Shown piece after piece: positions 1 to 9,373 of a stretch of DNA of 62,104 nt. The notes below the pieces were generated by a model. It saw only the letters and a program-made list of their open reading frames with translations, was not told where the DNA came from and did not search any database. The translations under genes and the position numbers were made by a program. The stretch's first letter is position 1; the number at the start of each line of letters is the position of its first letter. The stretch is from Betaproteobacteria bacterium TMED82. Its GTDB lineage: Bacteria; Pseudomonadota; Gammaproteobacteria; Burkholderiales; Burkholderiaceae_A. The DNA is taken from positions 1 to 62,104 of the forward strand of contig NHEJ01000001.1 in NCBI GenBank assembly GCA_002170395.1, read 5' to 3'.

Positions 1-1024
1 CAACATCTAACGCAAGAATACCATCAGAAAACACTATCCGACTAAACCCTATCAACGTATCTGTACCAATGAGCGAAGACGATATTGTCCAAGCTTGTGA
101 ATTTGTAGCTTTAGCCACGATAAAGTCGTCTTTGTCACCCATTACTGAAAGTTTTTTCTTTACCTCTGAGCCTATAAAATTTTCATCGGTAGGCAACAAT
201 ACTAACGATAAGGTATCGAAATTTGTTTCAGATTCTCCCGTTGAAACTGTTAACTCAGTAACTTCATTTTTCGAGTCTATACTTGCAAATAAGAGAGAAT
301 CTAAAACCAACGGATCCGGTTTTGTTAAGACAGGCCCAACTGTTTCTTTGTATAAATTAAAACCGAGTGGTAACTGCTCGCGTAATTCAAAGGAATTTTT
401 TAATTTCCATTCAGATTCTTTATCAGGAAAATATACTTCTATTAGATCCCAAGCAGTAACAATTAACCAAAACGCAAATTCCTGTGGAAGCACCTGCTGC
501 AGATCTTGAGCTTCCAACCCATCATACAGACCCTCAGTATTGTATATGCCTTTTATCACAGCTTCATTCATTGCTAAATTTATATCCGAATTGCTATCAG
601 AATAATTCCACTTTGAAGGATAGGCATGCTTAAACGCAAGACCAGTAATTGTATGCAATAAATGTTCAAGAATCTCGGCAATTTGCTCATTCTTTCCAGC
701 CTCAATTTGCCAAATAAAATCAACTAGTTCTGTGTCACCCTTATATTGTTCCCATTTTCTAGATTGGCCAATACTTTCATAATATTCAGGGCCTATTAAT
801 CCTATTCTTTGACCAATCGAATTAGATTTAATAGCAGTCAGAACAGGATTGACTAACGTTGCGTCAGTGTAATTATCATTATTAAAAATGAGCTCATAAA
901 TAAAACCAACATTTACAGGGAAACTCGGCGTCACCTCAGGTAAAGCAAGTAACTTTACTCCTCTTACGTCAAGATACCTGTCAAAGGGAAGATAGTCATT
1001 CGAGGAAATTAATTTACTTTCCAT
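1..1024 (-). CDS. Unknown protein with RTX-like tail, cut by left window edge
   Basis: An open frame starts at an ATG at 1024 and runs without a stop for 341 codons to base 1, so the C-terminus lies outside the window. There is no signal peptide. The last visible residues, DTLIGFSRIVFSDGILALDV, resemble the segment that precedes the C-terminal part of many type I secreted RTX or DUF4214 proteins (family knowledge from memory). The first 200 residues are acidic and aromatic-rich and I do not recognise them; a motif EHLLHT near residue 120 is the only metal-site-like feature and is not a canonical HExxH. It lies 29 bases downstream of the 115-residue gene on the same strand, so the two may be co-transcribed. 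Existence of the gene is well supported by its length; secretion is an inference. Confidence 0.75.
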   Translation of the reverse strand, partial: MESKLISSNDYLPFDRYLDVRGVKLLALPEVTPSFPVNVGFIYELIFNNDNYTDATLVNPVLTAIKSNSIGQRIGLIGPEYYESIGQSRKWEQYKGDTELVDFIWQIEAGKNEQIAEILEHLLHTITGLAFKHAYPSKWNYSDSNSDINLAMNEAVIKGIYNTEGLYDGLEAQDLQQVLPQEFAFWLIVTAWDLIEVYFPDKESEWKLKNSFELREQLPLGFNLYKETVGPVLTKPDPLVLDSLLFASIDSKNEVTELTVSTGESETNFDTLSLVLLPTDENFIGSEVKKKLSVMGDKDDFIVAKATNSQAWTISSSLIGTDTLIGFSRIVFSDGILALDV

Positions 1025-1053
1025 CACATCTCAGAAAATTATTTCAAAAAATA

Positions 1054-1401
1054 TTAGCTTTGACTTTTTTCTATCTTGTTACCTAGTTGTTTAGATAAAT
1101 TTTCAAAGGTTTTTTCTGATTCATCTAAGTGACTTTTCACTTTTGGTTCTTTTTTTATCATTTCTTTATCATCTACAAAACACTCTAACCAAACATCTGT
1201 TCCATTTCTATCCATTGCAATATTTTCTATTTGTAACTGATCGACCGCTTGATTGTTACTTCTCCTCTTCACCACGACACTAACTGGAATCCTAAAAAAA
1301 TCTTTAGGGTCCCTCTTTAATTGTGTGGTAATTATCCTTTCGAAATCATTCCAGCAGGTGGCGATTTGCCCGGTCGTCAAGCTAGTTTTTTTTTCTGACA
1401 T
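1054..1401 (-). CDS. Small hypothetical protein, 115 aa
   Basis: A charged, soluble protein with no signal peptide or membrane segment. A GAGGG ribosome-binding site lies seven bases before the ATG at 1401. The C-terminal third (KSHLDESEKTFENLSKQLGN) looks helical and lysine/glutamate-rich. I do not recognise a family. It stands 29 bases upstream of the large partial gene and on the same strand, so it may be an accessory of that protein, for example a small cytoplasmic partner; this is only inference from position. Confidence 0.6.
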   Translation of the reverse strand: MSEKKTSLTTGQIATCWNDFERIITTQLKRDPKDFFRIPVSVVVKRRSNNQAVDQLQIENIAMDRNGTDVWLECFVDDKEMIKKEPKVKSHLDESEKTFENLSKQLGNKIEKSQS

Positions 1402-1448
1402 TTCTTACCCTCTTTTCCTAAGGTGGGTTTAATTGAATCCCAAAAAGT

Positions 1449-1937
1449 TTACTGTCCCAGAGAACAGGTACCAAATGTTACAAAATCAGCCTGAGGACCA
1501 TTCATTATATAAGAGTGGCTATGCATGGGATAAATTGAAAATCGATCCTTATTACTCGAAAAATGAATAACCTCCTCAAGAACCTCCGGTATTCCTAATT
1601 GACTACCGTCAAAATCGATACAAGTGAGTCTACCATTACTCTCCGACAGTAAAAGTTTGTTTTTTTCGGGCGTAACTCTATCTACGGTTTTACATTTTAA
1701 ACGCTCAGTAATTGAGTTTTCCTCTCCTTCATTATTGCGAATCTTTTTTTGATAAGTAAGTTCAGTAAAGGTCTCATTAAATTTGAAAATGAAGTTAGCC
1801 GAATTACAAATATCTGCTCTCCAAAGTCCGTCGATTTTTCGTATACACATCGTAGTTTTCCCCGAGCAATAATAAATATTGTCGCTTAAAAGGTTAGTGG
1901 ACAGAAACAATAAAAATAACGGCAGAAATCTACTCAA
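1449..1937 (-). CDS. Small secreted cysteine-containing hypothetical protein
   Basis: The open frame extends back to 2090, but that part is the translation of the tRNA-Glu gene and cannot be protein. A better start is the TTG at 1937, which has GGAGG seven bases upstream and begins a signal peptide (MSRFLPLFLLFLSTNLLSDN). The predicted product is 162 residues and carries six cysteines after the signal peptide, suggesting disulfide bonds in the periplasm. I do not recognise the family. It follows the tRNA pair on the same strand and precedes the two unknown genes. Confidence 0.6.
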   Translation of the reverse strand: MSRFLPLFLLFLSTNLLSDNIYYCSGKTTMCIRKIDGLWRADICNSANFIFKFNETFTELTYQKKIRNNEGEENSITERLKCKTVDRVTPEKNKLLLSESNGRLTCIDFDGSQLGIPEVLEEVIHFSSNKDRFSIYPMHSHSYIMNGPQADFVTFGTCSLGQ

Positions 1938-1980
1938 AAAAAAGCCTCCAACAAACTTCAAGCTAGCAAATACACGTCTT

Positions 1981-2004
1981 TTACAGCCACAGCAGTGGCT
2001 GTAA
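1981..2004. other. Perfect 10-bp stem-loop after tRNA-Glu
   Basis: TTACAGCCAC and GTGGCTGTAA form a perfect inverted repeat around a 4-base loop (AGCA). It lies 8 bases beyond the 3' end of tRNA-Glu in the direction of transcription. There is no T-tract on the minus strand, so it is not a classical Rho-independent terminator; it may be a processing or attenuation structure between the tRNAs and the next gene. Confidence 0.5.
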
Positions 2005-2012
2005 CCAAACAA

Positions 2013-2088
2013 TGGCGTCCCCAAGGGGATTCGAACCCCTGTACCCACCGTGAAAGGGTGGTGTCCTAGGCCTCTAGACGATGGGGAC
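2013..2088 (-). tRNA. tRNA-Glu (anticodon UUC)
   Basis: The minus strand reads as a full 76-base cloverleaf from GTCCCC to GGGGAC-GCCA. The acceptor stem is paired, the T-loop reads GGTTCGAATCC, the anticodon loop is CTTTCAC (anticodon TTC at 2054-2052), and the CCA end is encoded. It lies 55 bases downstream of tRNA-Ala and is probably co-transcribed with it. Confidence 0.97.
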
Positions 2089-2143
2089 AACGTTCCAATT
2101 ATACTAAACTAATCCTATAATTAAAGGTCTATTACCTTTTATT

Positions 2144-2219
<76 letters not shown>

Positions 2220-2222
2220 TTT

Positions 2223-2228
2223 TATAAT
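2223..2228 (+). promoter_or_regulatory. Possible -10 box of prlC
   Basis: A perfect TATAAT stands 26 bases before the prlC ATG. No good -35 box is seen at the right distance, because that DNA is the 5' end of tRNA-Ala. The call rests on the single hexamer and is weak. Confidence 0.3.
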
Positions 2229-2253
2229 TGAGTGTAACACGGAGACAATTACA

Positions 2254-4341
2254 ATGACGTCACACAATTTCTTTTCTCGAGATGAGATTCCGACTTACAG
2301 TCAGTTAACACCTGGTTTTGTAGCCGAGAATTTGGAAACACTTATCTCAGATACAAATATAGAAATTAACAGAATACTAAATAGTCCAGAGGAACTCACC
2401 TACGCCTCTACGATCAACCGTATATCTTGTTCTACCGAAAAAATCCACAGACTATGGGGGGCGACAAACCATTTAGCAGCTGTGATGGATAGTGAAGAAT
2501 GGAGGATTCTTATCGATAATAAGATCCCCTTAGTCAGTAATTTTTTTTCCGAATTTAGCCAGAACGAAAAACTGTTCAACTTATTTCATATTCTTAAAGA
2601 AAAGCAAGGAATTATTCTTAAAAGTTCAGAGAAAAAAGTAATTGCGAACTATATTAAAGAATTTACACTAGGAGGAATAAACTTAAATGTAAAAGATAAA
2701 TCATTATTTAAGAAACATTGTTTAGAATTATCCGAACTTTCTAAAAAATTCTCAGAAAATTTGTTGGACAGTACAAAAATATCATATTTGCACATTAGCC
2801 TAAGTTCGTTAATTGACAATCCAAACAAACTAGCGGGTGTTCCCCAGCATCTTGTTCAAAGCTCAAAAAAAACAGCTTTAAGTAAGAATCTAGACGGTCA
2901 CGTTTTTACACTACTTATGCCCTCCTACATTCCTGCATTACAGTACGCCGAGGACAGAGACCTCAGATTTAATCTATACAGCAAAAACAGCAGACGAGCT
3001 AGCAAATTATCTGATGAAGGTTCTCAATTCGACAATTCCCCGGTTTTAGCCAGTATCCTCAGAACTCGATACAAACAAGCTAGACTTTTAGGGTTTAAGA
3101 ATCCCGCTGAAATGTATTTATATTCCAAAATGGCAAATTCTCCTGAGGAAGTAATCAGCTTTTTAAAAAATCTATCTAAAAAAGCGAGGCCCTCAGCTGA
3201 AAGAGAATTGGATAGATTAAAAAGTTTTGCCTCCTCTAAATTTTCTCTTGAAAAAATTGAGCCATGGGACATCCCATTCGTAAGTGAAAAACTTAAAGAG
3301 AGTCTTTTTTCATTTTCTAATGAAGATCTGAGGGACTTCTTCCCTCTTGAAAGAGTAACACGCGGTCTATTCGAAACCGTGTCTGAACTTTTCAATTGTA
3401 AAATCAGGGACGTAACTAAAAAACACCCTGATAAAGTTTGGCATAATTCTGTTCAATTGTTTGAGCTTTACGATGGAAATAAATTAATCGGCCATCTTTT
3501 TATGGATCTGTTCGCTAGAGACACGAAAAGAGGAGGTGCATGGATGGATGAAAGCCGATCTAGAAGAATCGACAAAAACAATTTACAAACGCCAATCGCA
3601 CTTATTAACTGTAACTTTTCTCTTGCGAATAGTGATGATAATGATAGCTACTTAACTCATGAGGAAGTTTTAACTTTATTCCATGAGTTTGGACACGCCT
3701 TGCATCATCTTTTAACAGAAGTGAGCGAAATAGAGGTATCAGGTATTAATGGGGTCGAGTGGGATGCAGTTGAACTTCCGAGCCAGTTTTTAGAAAATTT
3801 TGCGTGGGAATATGCTACTTTAAAAAAGATCTCCGCACACAAAAATGACGGTAGGTATATTCCTGAAGCTCTTTTTAGGAAAATTATTGACGCGAAAAAT
3901 TTTAATAGCGGTCTTCAGATGCTAAGACAGGTAGAATTCGCACTTTTTGATATCCTTATTCATTACAAACTTGAAAGTGCTCAAAGTCCCAGTGACCGAG
4001 ATATTTTTGCTGAGGTTGATGAAATACTTGACGGAGTCAGAGCTGAGATAAGTATTGTTCCATATCCCGATTTTTTAATGTTTCCTAATAGCTTCTCACA
4101 TATTTTTGACGGAGGATATGCGGCAGGGTACTACAGTTACAAGTGGGCAGAGGTTTTGTCAGCGGACTGTTATTCAAAGTTTGAAAACCAATCTCAAGAA
4201 TCACGAGGACGTCTAGGGCAAAAGTTCAGATCAGAAATTCTTTCACAAGGCGGATCTAGAGATACCATTGATTCCTTTCGGGGGTTTATGGACAGAAATC
4301 CTGAAATGGAAGCCTTGTTAAGGCACAGTGGATTAACTTAA
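2254..4341 (+). CDS. prlC: Oligopeptidase A, M3 family zinc metallopeptidase
   Basis: Cytoplasmic zinc endopeptidase that degrades oligopeptides and cleaved signal peptides. The zinc motif HEFGHALHHL is present near residue 478, with the usual downstream glutamate region (GVEWDAVELPSQFLENF) and the C-terminal FPNSFSHIFDGGYAAGYYSYKW of the M3A family. At 695 residues it has the usual length. The ATG start is preceded by ACGGAG. It stands divergent from the tRNA genes, and xth follows after 16 bases on the same strand, suggesting a two-gene unit. Confidence 0.96.
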   Translation: MTSHNFFSRDEIPTYSQLTPGFVAENLETLISDTNIEINRILNSPEELTYASTINRISCSTEKIHRLWGATNHLAAVMDSEEWRILIDNKIPLVSNFFSEFSQNEKLFNLFHILKEKQGIILKSSEKKVIANYIKEFTLGGINLNVKDKSLFKKHCLELSELSKKFSENLLDSTKISYLHISLSSLIDNPNKLAGVPQHLVQSSKKTALSKNLDGHVFTLLMPSYIPALQYAEDRDLRFNLYSKNSRRASKLSDEGSQFDNSPVLASILRTRYKQARLLGFKNPAEMYLYSKMANSPEEVISFLKNLSKKARPSAERELDRLKSFASSKFSLEKIEPWDIPFVSEKLKESLFSFSNEDLRDFFPLERVTRGLFETVSELFNCKIRDVTKKHPDKVWHNSVQLFELYDGNKLIGHLFMDLFARDTKRGGAWMDESRSRRIDKNNLQTPIALINCNFSLANSDDNDSYLTHEEVLTLFHEFGHALHHLLTEVSEIEVSGINGVEWDAVELPSQFLENFAWEYATLKKISAHKNDGRYIPEALFRKIIDAKNFNSGLQMLRQVEFALFDILIHYKLESAQSPSDRDIFAEVDEILDGVRAEISIVPYPDFLMFPNSFSHIFDGGYAAGYYSYKWAEVLSADCYSKFENQSQESRGRLGQKFRSEILSQGGSRDTIDSFRGFMDRNPEMEALLRHSGLT

Positions 4342-4357
4342 ATGCATAAAAACAGTT

Positions 4358-5158
4358 TTGAATTTTAGTATACATACTTGGAATGTAAACTCCGTTAGAG
4401 CTCGAGCGGATCACATTAGTCACTGGCTTGATACTATTCAGCCTGACCTTTTCGCTCTACAAGAAACAAAAGTTACAGATGATTTATTTCCAACGTCTCT
4501 TTTTGAAAAAAAAGGCTATGGAATAGAGTTTTACGGCCAAAAATCCTATAACGGAGTGGCTATTGGGTATAAAAAATCAAAAATTTTTTCCCCAACGTCA
4601 GTCGTCAAAAATAATCCATTGTTCGTAGATGACCAGGCAAGATTTTTAGCTTCTTCCTTCGAGATCTCGACAGGCTTTACAATAAGGCTTGTCTGTATCT
4701 ATGTGCCAAATGGCTCTGAAGTGGGTTCGGATAAGTATCATTACAAACTTGACTTTCTTGACTCCTTAACAGATTTTTTACAACTTGAACTAAAAACACA
4801 CGAAAATATTTGCCTATTAGGAGATTTTAATATTGCTCCTGCTGATATTGATGTTTATGACTGCAAAATATGGCACGAGAAAATTTTATGTTCAAAAGCG
4901 GAGAGAGAAAAATTTAATAAATTGCTAGCTTTAGACTTCTTAGATACTTTTAGAGTACTTAATCCTACAAAACAAATGTTTTCTTGGTGGGACTACCGGC
5001 AAGCTGCCTTCAGAAGAAATTTGGGTTTAAGAATTGACCACATCTTAACCACAAAAAATCTTTTCTACAGTATAAATAAAAGTGGAATTACTACAGAAAT
5101 TCGGAAGCGAGAAAAATCATCAGACCATGCCCCCTGTTGGGTCGAAATTACTATTTAA
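4358..5158 (+). CDS. xth: Exodeoxyribonuclease III family AP endonuclease
   Basis: DNA repair nuclease of the endonuclease/exonuclease/phosphatase fold, cutting at abasic sites and digesting 3' ends. Family motifs are all visible: TWNVNSVRAR at the N-terminus, LQETK (metal-binding Glu), VPNG, LLGDFNIAP (catalytic Asp/Asn) and the closing RIDHIL and SSDHAPCW. The length of 266 residues is typical. The only start that keeps the conserved N-terminus is a TTG at 4358; the nearby ATG at 4342 is out of frame and stops after eight codons. The gene ends one base before the converging ntrC. Confidence 0.93.
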   Translation: MNFSIHTWNVNSVRARADHISHWLDTIQPDLFALQETKVTDDLFPTSLFEKKGYGIEFYGQKSYNGVAIGYKKSKIFSPTSVVKNNPLFVDDQARFLASSFEISTGFTIRLVCIYVPNGSEVGSDKYHYKLDFLDSLTDFLQLELKTHENICLLGDFNIAPADIDVYDCKIWHEKILCSKAEREKFNKLLALDFLDTFRVLNPTKQMFSWWDYRQAAFRRNLGLRIDHILTTKNLFYSINKSGITTEIRKREKSSDHAPCWVEITI

Positions 5159-5159
5159 C

Positions 5160-6599
5160 TTAAAAAGGTAATTTAAGATCTTGAATTTTCCTTGTTACAG
5201 TATTTCGACCTACGTTCAATAGCCTCGAACAGTCTATTCTCTTGCCTCTAGAGAATTCAAGAGCTATAGAAAAAATTACCTTATCAAATTCATTGAGCCA
5301 GAATTGATAGTAAGCAGCATTCGGTTTTACACTTGAATTCATAAATACATTTTCTAAATCCCTCTTCAGTGCTTCCCTCCACTCTTCTTTAAGTAAGTCT
5401 ACATTGTCTATATTTTTGTCAAAATTTTTAACCTTCGAGTAATGGTAGTCTTGAATATCTGTGGGAAGGTCAGTGGGCTCTATCAATTTTCCAGGAGCCA
5501 TAACCGTTAACCAATGACAAATATTTTCCAACTGTCTAACATTTCCTGGATAATTAAAATTCTCCAATAGTTTGTTTGCACTTTCACTTAACAATTTTTT
5601 TTCGATTTTTAGATTTGACGCACATTTTTCAAGAAAATGATCAGCCAATAAATAAATATCTTCCTTTCTATCTCTTAACGGCGGTAGCTTTATTCTAAAA
5701 ACGTTGATACGGTGAAAGAGATCTTCTCTAAAAAGCTTCTTGTTCACCCTACTTTCTAAGTCTTGATGAGTTGCCGTAATTACACGAACATCAGATTCGA
5801 GAGGGGTAATACCCCCTACACGGAAAAACTTCCCCTCTGATAGAACTCTCAAGAGTCTAGTCTGCAAATCAATCGGCATGTCACCAATCTCATCCAAAAA
5901 CAAAGTTCCGCCCTGTGCCTGTTCAAACCTCCCTTTTCGAGATGTTAGAGCGCCAGTGAAAGATCCACGCTCGTGACCAAACAATTCAGATTCCATCAGA
6001 TCCTTAGGAATAGCGGCCATATTCAAAGCAATGAATGGAGCCTTAGACCTAGGACTATGCCGGTGAAGGGCTTTAGCAATGAGCTCCTTACCGGTACCCG
6101 TCTCTCCGGTTACCAGAACACTTGTTGAGGACTGAGATAATTTTCCTATTGCTCTAAAAACCTCTTGCATTTTTGAACCTTGTCCCAACAGATTCTCAAA
6201 GTCAGAAGCTTCAGCTTTTCCAAAAGATCGATCAGAAAAACTATCACTCAAAACTTTTGTTATTAACTCCACTGCAGAACTAACATCAAATGGCTTAGAT
6301 AAATACTCGTAAGCACCTCCCTGAAAAGATGAAACCGCACTGTCTAAGTCTGAAAAAGCGGTCATAATTATTACAGGCAAGCTAGGGTATTTACTCTTAA
6401 CCTGTTCTAACAGGTGTAGCCCAGAATTTCCAGGCATTCGTATGTCAGATATTAGAACTTTTGGTAAATCTTGCTGCAGCGCCAATAACACATCAGCTGC
6501 ACTTTCGAATAATTCACAGCCTACGTTATGCTTAGAAAGTGCCTTTTCTAAGACCCACCTGATGGACGAATCATCATCAACTATCCAAACGGGATGCAT
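5160..6599 (-). CDS. ntrC: Nitrogen regulation response regulator NtrC
   Basis: Sigma-54-dependent activator. The receiver domain carries phospho-acceptor D52 in LISDIRMPG. The AAA+ domain has Walker A GETGTGKE (165-172), the sigma-54-contacting loop GSFTGA (212-217; GAFTGA in most members) and Walker B FLDEIGD. The C-terminal Fis-type helix-turn-helix includes NVGRNTVTRKIQDL. At 479 residues it is of normal length. It overlaps ntrB by 23 bases and is the last gene of glnA-ntrB-ntrC. Phosphorylated NtrC would act on the candidate sigma-54 promoter before glnA. Confidence 0.96.
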   Translation of the reverse strand: MHPVWIVDDDSSIRWVLEKALSKHNVGCELFESAADVLLALQQDLPKVLISDIRMPGNSGLHLLEQVKSKYPSLPVIIMTAFSDLDSAVSSFQGGAYEYLSKPFDVSSAVELITKVLSDSFSDRSFGKAEASDFENLLGQGSKMQEVFRAIGKLSQSSTSVLVTGETGTGKELIAKALHRHSPRSKAPFIALNMAAIPKDLMESELFGHERGSFTGALTSRKGRFEQAQGGTLFLDEIGDMPIDLQTRLLRVLSEGKFFRVGGITPLESDVRVITATHQDLESRVNKKLFREDLFHRINVFRIKLPPLRDRKEDIYLLADHFLEKCASNLKIEKKLLSESANKLLENFNYPGNVRQLENICHWLTVMAPGKLIEPTDLPTDIQDYHYSKVKNFDKNIDNVDLLKEEWREALKRDLENVFMNSSVKPNAAYYQFWLNEFDKVIFSIALEFSRGKRIDCSRLLNVGRNTVTRKIQDLKLPF

Positions 6600-7716
6600 A
6601 CTTTAACTTTCCATTGGTCAAAGGCAAATTAATTACAAATTGGGTTAAACCAGGCCTGCTCACACAGTCAATTAACCCACCGTGAGCGTGGACGATCTTT
6701 TGAGCTACTGTAAGTCCTATTCCATGTCCATTGCACGTCCCGGAAACCAGTGGATAAAACACCTGGCTTTTTATATCTTCCGGAATTCCAGGTCCATTAT
6801 CTTTAATTGCAACTTGTAGAGCTAACGGATAACGTTTCCTTCGCAGTGTAATTTGACGAGCAATTCTGGTTTTTATAATTATCTGAGGGTTTTTGCGATT
6901 TTTTAAAGCTTGAGCTGCATTTCGTAAAATATTTAAGAGAACTTGAACTATTTGAGTACTATCGCAGATTACTTCAGGAATGCTTACATCATAATCAACT
7001 TTTATTGCCGTACCCCCTCCGAATTCAGAAACTATAAGCTTTTTCACCCTATCTGTAAGCTCATGAATATTAACCGGAGTTTTAAGGGTTTTTGTTTCGG
7101 TTGGAAATAAGATTCTGTCGACTAGTGCTTTAAGCCGATCAGCCTCTTTAATTATAACTTGTGTATACTCTCTCAATGACGTTTCTGGCAACTCCGCACC
7201 GAGTAGTTGAGCGGCACCACGAATACCTCCAAGAGGATTTTTTACTTCATGACCTAAATTTCTTAACAGTGCTTGGTTTGCAGCTGCCATATCGGCCTGC
7301 CACTCTTCTCGACTTATTTGTAATCCTTGATTTCTCTCAACCAGCTCGATAACACAATGAGACATTTCCCCCCCTATGTGTGTTAACGTTGTATCTAACT
7401 CCACTGTCCCTCTCCCCAAAATTATCCAACAAAGTTGCATTCTCTTACTAGAAGACTGGCCAGCCTTAAATTCAAAAAATATATCATCAAATAGTGCTTT
7501 ATCAACAACGAACCTCTTTACAGAAGTTCCAGCTAGCTGGGTTTTTGAATATCCAAGTAGAGTCTCAGAGGCACTATTTAAGAAAAGTATTTTTCCTTTA
7601 GAATCTAAATATAAAAGAGCTGTAGACAAACAATCTACTAAATCTTCAGCTACCCGAGCAGGCTGTTCTCCCGAAAAAAAAAAATCTTGAGAGGAACCCA
7701 TTGAGCTAGAGTTCAA
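6577..7716 (-). CDS. ntrB: Nitrogen regulation sensor histidine kinase NtrB
   Basis: Soluble two-component kinase/phosphatase for NtrC, normally controlled by PII. A PAS domain covers roughly residues 25-125. The phospho-acceptor histidine is H156 in LRNLGHEVKNPLGG, and the ATPase domain shows ILRNAAQAL (N box) and DNGPGIP and GHGIGL (G boxes). No membrane segments are seen. The start is uncertain: the TTG at 7716 gives 379 residues, while an ATG at 7701 would remove five. It begins two bases after the glnA stop. Confidence 0.95.
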   Translation of the reverse strand: MNSSSMGSSQDFFFSGEQPARVAEDLVDCLSTALLYLDSKGKILFLNSASETLLGYSKTQLAGTSVKRFVVDKALFDDIFFEFKAGQSSSKRMQLCWIILGRGTVELDTTLTHIGGEMSHCVIELVERNQGLQISREEWQADMAAANQALLRNLGHEVKNPLGGIRGAAQLLGAELPETSLREYTQVIIKEADRLKALVDRILFPTETKTLKTPVNIHELTDRVKKLIVSEFGGGTAIKVDYDVSIPEVICDSTQIVQVLLNILRNAAQALKNRKNPQIIIKTRIARQITLRRKRYPLALQVAIKDNGPGIPEDIKSQVFYPLVSGTCNGHGIGLTVAQKIVHAHGGLIDCVSRPGLTQFVINLPLTNGKLKYASRLDS

Positions 7717-7718
7717 CC

Positions 7719-9131
7719 CTAAAGAGAATAATACATTTCAAATTCAAGTGGGTGAGTTGTCATTCTTAGTCTAGTCACGTCCTCCATTTTTAAATCAATA
7801 TATGCGTTTATCATATCCTCCGAAAAAACATCCCCCTGTAACAGGAACTCTTTATCAGAATCCAAAGTTTCAAGTGCCTGCTCGAGAGAGGAACAAATTG
7901 TAGGGATATTCTTCTCTTCTTCTGGAGGTAAATCATAAAGATTTTTATCCGAGGCGTCTCCTGGGTGAATCTTGTTTGAAACGCCGTCAAGTCCAGCCAT
8001 TAAAAAGGCCGAAAATGCAAAATAAGGGTTAGCGGTTGGATCAGCGAACCTAACCTCTATGCGCCGTGCTTTCGGATTAGAAACATACGGTATCCTTACC
8101 GATGCCGAGCGATTCCTGGCAGAATAAGCCAGCTTAACTGGTGCTTCAAAGCCTGGAACGAGCCTTTTATAAGAGTTTGTTGATGGGTTTGTAAAGGCGT
8201 TTAAGGCCCTGGCGTGCTTTATGATGCCGCCAATATAGTACAGGGCAAACTCAGAAAGTCCCGCATATTCGTCACCGGCAAATAAATTGACCCCATCTTT
8301 CCAAACAGACTGATGCACATGCATCCCAGAGCCATTATCGTCAACTACAGGTTTAGGCATAAAAGTCGCAGTTTTTCCGTAACTCGCCGCTACGTTATGA
8401 ACCACATATTTAAGCTTCTGAATCCAATCGGCTCTTTGTGTTAATGGTGCGAACTTCGTACCAATCTCGCACTGACCAGATCCACCAACCTCATGGTGAT
8501 GAACCTCGCAAGGCACTCCTATTTGTTCCAAAAGTAGGCACATTTCTGACCGGATATCCTGCAAGGAATCCACTGGTGGAACAGGAAAATAACCGCCCTT
8601 TACTGCTGGACGATGAGCTAAATTACCACCTTCTAAGTCCAACCCACTTGACCAAGTAGCTTCCTCGCTATTGATTTTGTAGAAGCTTCCTCCCATGCTT
8701 GTACTCCAAGTGGCACTATCAAAAACAAAAAATTCTGGCTCAGGCCCAAAAAATGCCTCATCCCCGATTCCCGTGGATTTTAAATAAGCTTCAGCTCTGT
8801 TAGCTAATGACCTGGGATCACGGTCATAACCCTGCATATCTGAGGGCTCAATAACATCACAAGTCAATAGTAGAGTCTGCTCTTCTCTAAAGGGATCTAA
8901 AACTGCCGTACTTGGATCGGGCATAAGAAGCATATCAGAAGCTTGAATACCCTTCCAACCAGCTATTGAGGAGCCATCAAATGGATGACCATCCTCAAAC
9001 TTTGATTCACTAAAGACCGTAGAAGGAACAGAAACATGCTGCTCTTTGCCCTTGGTATCAGTAAAACGCAAGTCGACAAACTTACACTCATTATCACTAA
9101 TCATTTTCATTACGTCACTGGGATTGCTCAT
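7719..9131 (-). CDS. glnA: Type I glutamine synthetase
   Basis: Makes glutamine from glutamate, ammonia and ATP in the cytoplasm as a dodecamer. Family motifs include the N-terminal [34 protein letters not shown] (metal and substrate site), [13 protein letters not shown] and the adenylylation loop NLYDLP, so it should be controlled by GlnE. The open frame begins at 9215, but the first 28 codons are not conserved; the ATG at 9131 has GGAGA close upstream and gives 470 residues, the normal length. It is the first gene of glnA-ntrB-ntrC. Confidence 0.97.
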   Translation of the reverse strand: MSNPSDVMKMISDNECKFVDLRFTDTKGKEQHVSVPSTVFSESKFEDGHPFDGSSIAGWKGIQASDMLLMPDPSTAVLDPFREEQTLLLTCDVIEPSDMQGYDRDPRSLANRAEAYLKSTGIGDEAFFGPEPEFFVFDSATWSTSMGGSFYKINSEEATWSSGLDLEGGNLAHRPAVKGGYFPVPPVDSLQDIRSEMCLLLEQIGVPCEVHHHEVGGSGQCEIGTKFAPLTQRADWIQKLKYVVHNVAASYGKTATFMPKPVVDDNGSGMHVHQSVWKDGVNLFAGDEYAGLSEFALYYIGGIIKHARALNAFTNPSTNSYKRLVPGFEAPVKLAYSARNRSASVRIPYVSNPKARRIEVRFADPTANPYFAFSAFLMAGLDGVSNKIHPGDASDKNLYDLPPEEEKNIPTICSSLEQALETLDSDKEFLLQGDVFSEDMINAYIDLKMEDVTRLRMTTHPLEFEMYYSL

Positions 9132-9176
9132 ACTTTCTCCAATAGTAGTTTTAAAATCGCATCGGAACCAAATAGA

Positions 9177-9192
9177 AGCGAAATTTATGCCC
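9177..9192 (-). promoter_or_regulatory. Candidate sigma-54 promoter of glnA
   Basis: The minus strand reads GGGCATAAATTTCGCT. It has the required GG and GC exactly ten bases apart and matches most of the TGGCAC-N5-TTGC consensus. Transcription would start near 9166, leaving a leader of about 35 bases before the glnA ATG. That fits an operon that encodes the sigma-54 activator NtrC. Confidence 0.45.
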
Positions 9193-9270
9193 AAGTTACA
9201 AAATAAAATGAACAAAAAAATACATATATTTCAGGCATTTAAACTATGGTAAAAAAAATAATCTTTACAT

Positions 9271-9287
9271 TGCACTAATTGGCAGCA
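9271..9287 (-). promoter_or_regulatory. Candidate NtrC-binding site upstream of glnA
   Basis: The minus strand reads TGCTGCCAATTAGTGCA, against an NtrC consensus of TGCAC-N7-GTGCA: the right half is perfect and the left half has three of five bases. It is centred about 113 bases before the predicted start, similar to the enhancer spacing known at enterobacterial glnA. A further imperfect palindrome (GCGCA-N7-TGTGC) at about 9322-9338 could be a second site. Confidence 0.3.
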
Positions 9288-9373
9288 AAAAAAGCATAAA
9301 AACTTAACACAGTTAAATTATCGCACAAAATTAATGCGCTTTTATTAATTCACATATTTTATTTGTAGTTAAG

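Noticed and set aside
69-509. 146-residue open frame on the plus strand
   Set aside because: It is antisense to the long partial minus-strand gene, has no ribosome-binding site and encodes a low-complexity Ser/Thr-rich product.
1938-2090. N-terminal 51 codons of the frame ending at 1449
   Set aside because: This part translates the tRNA-Glu gene; a TTG at 1937 with GGAGG and a signal peptide is a better start.
7376-7690. 104-residue plus-strand frame
   Set aside because: Antisense to the conserved PAS domain of ntrB; no independent support.
9132-9215. 28-residue N-terminal extension of glutamine synthetase
   Set aside because: Not conserved in GlnA, lacks a ribosome-binding site and overlaps the candidate sigma-54 promoter.
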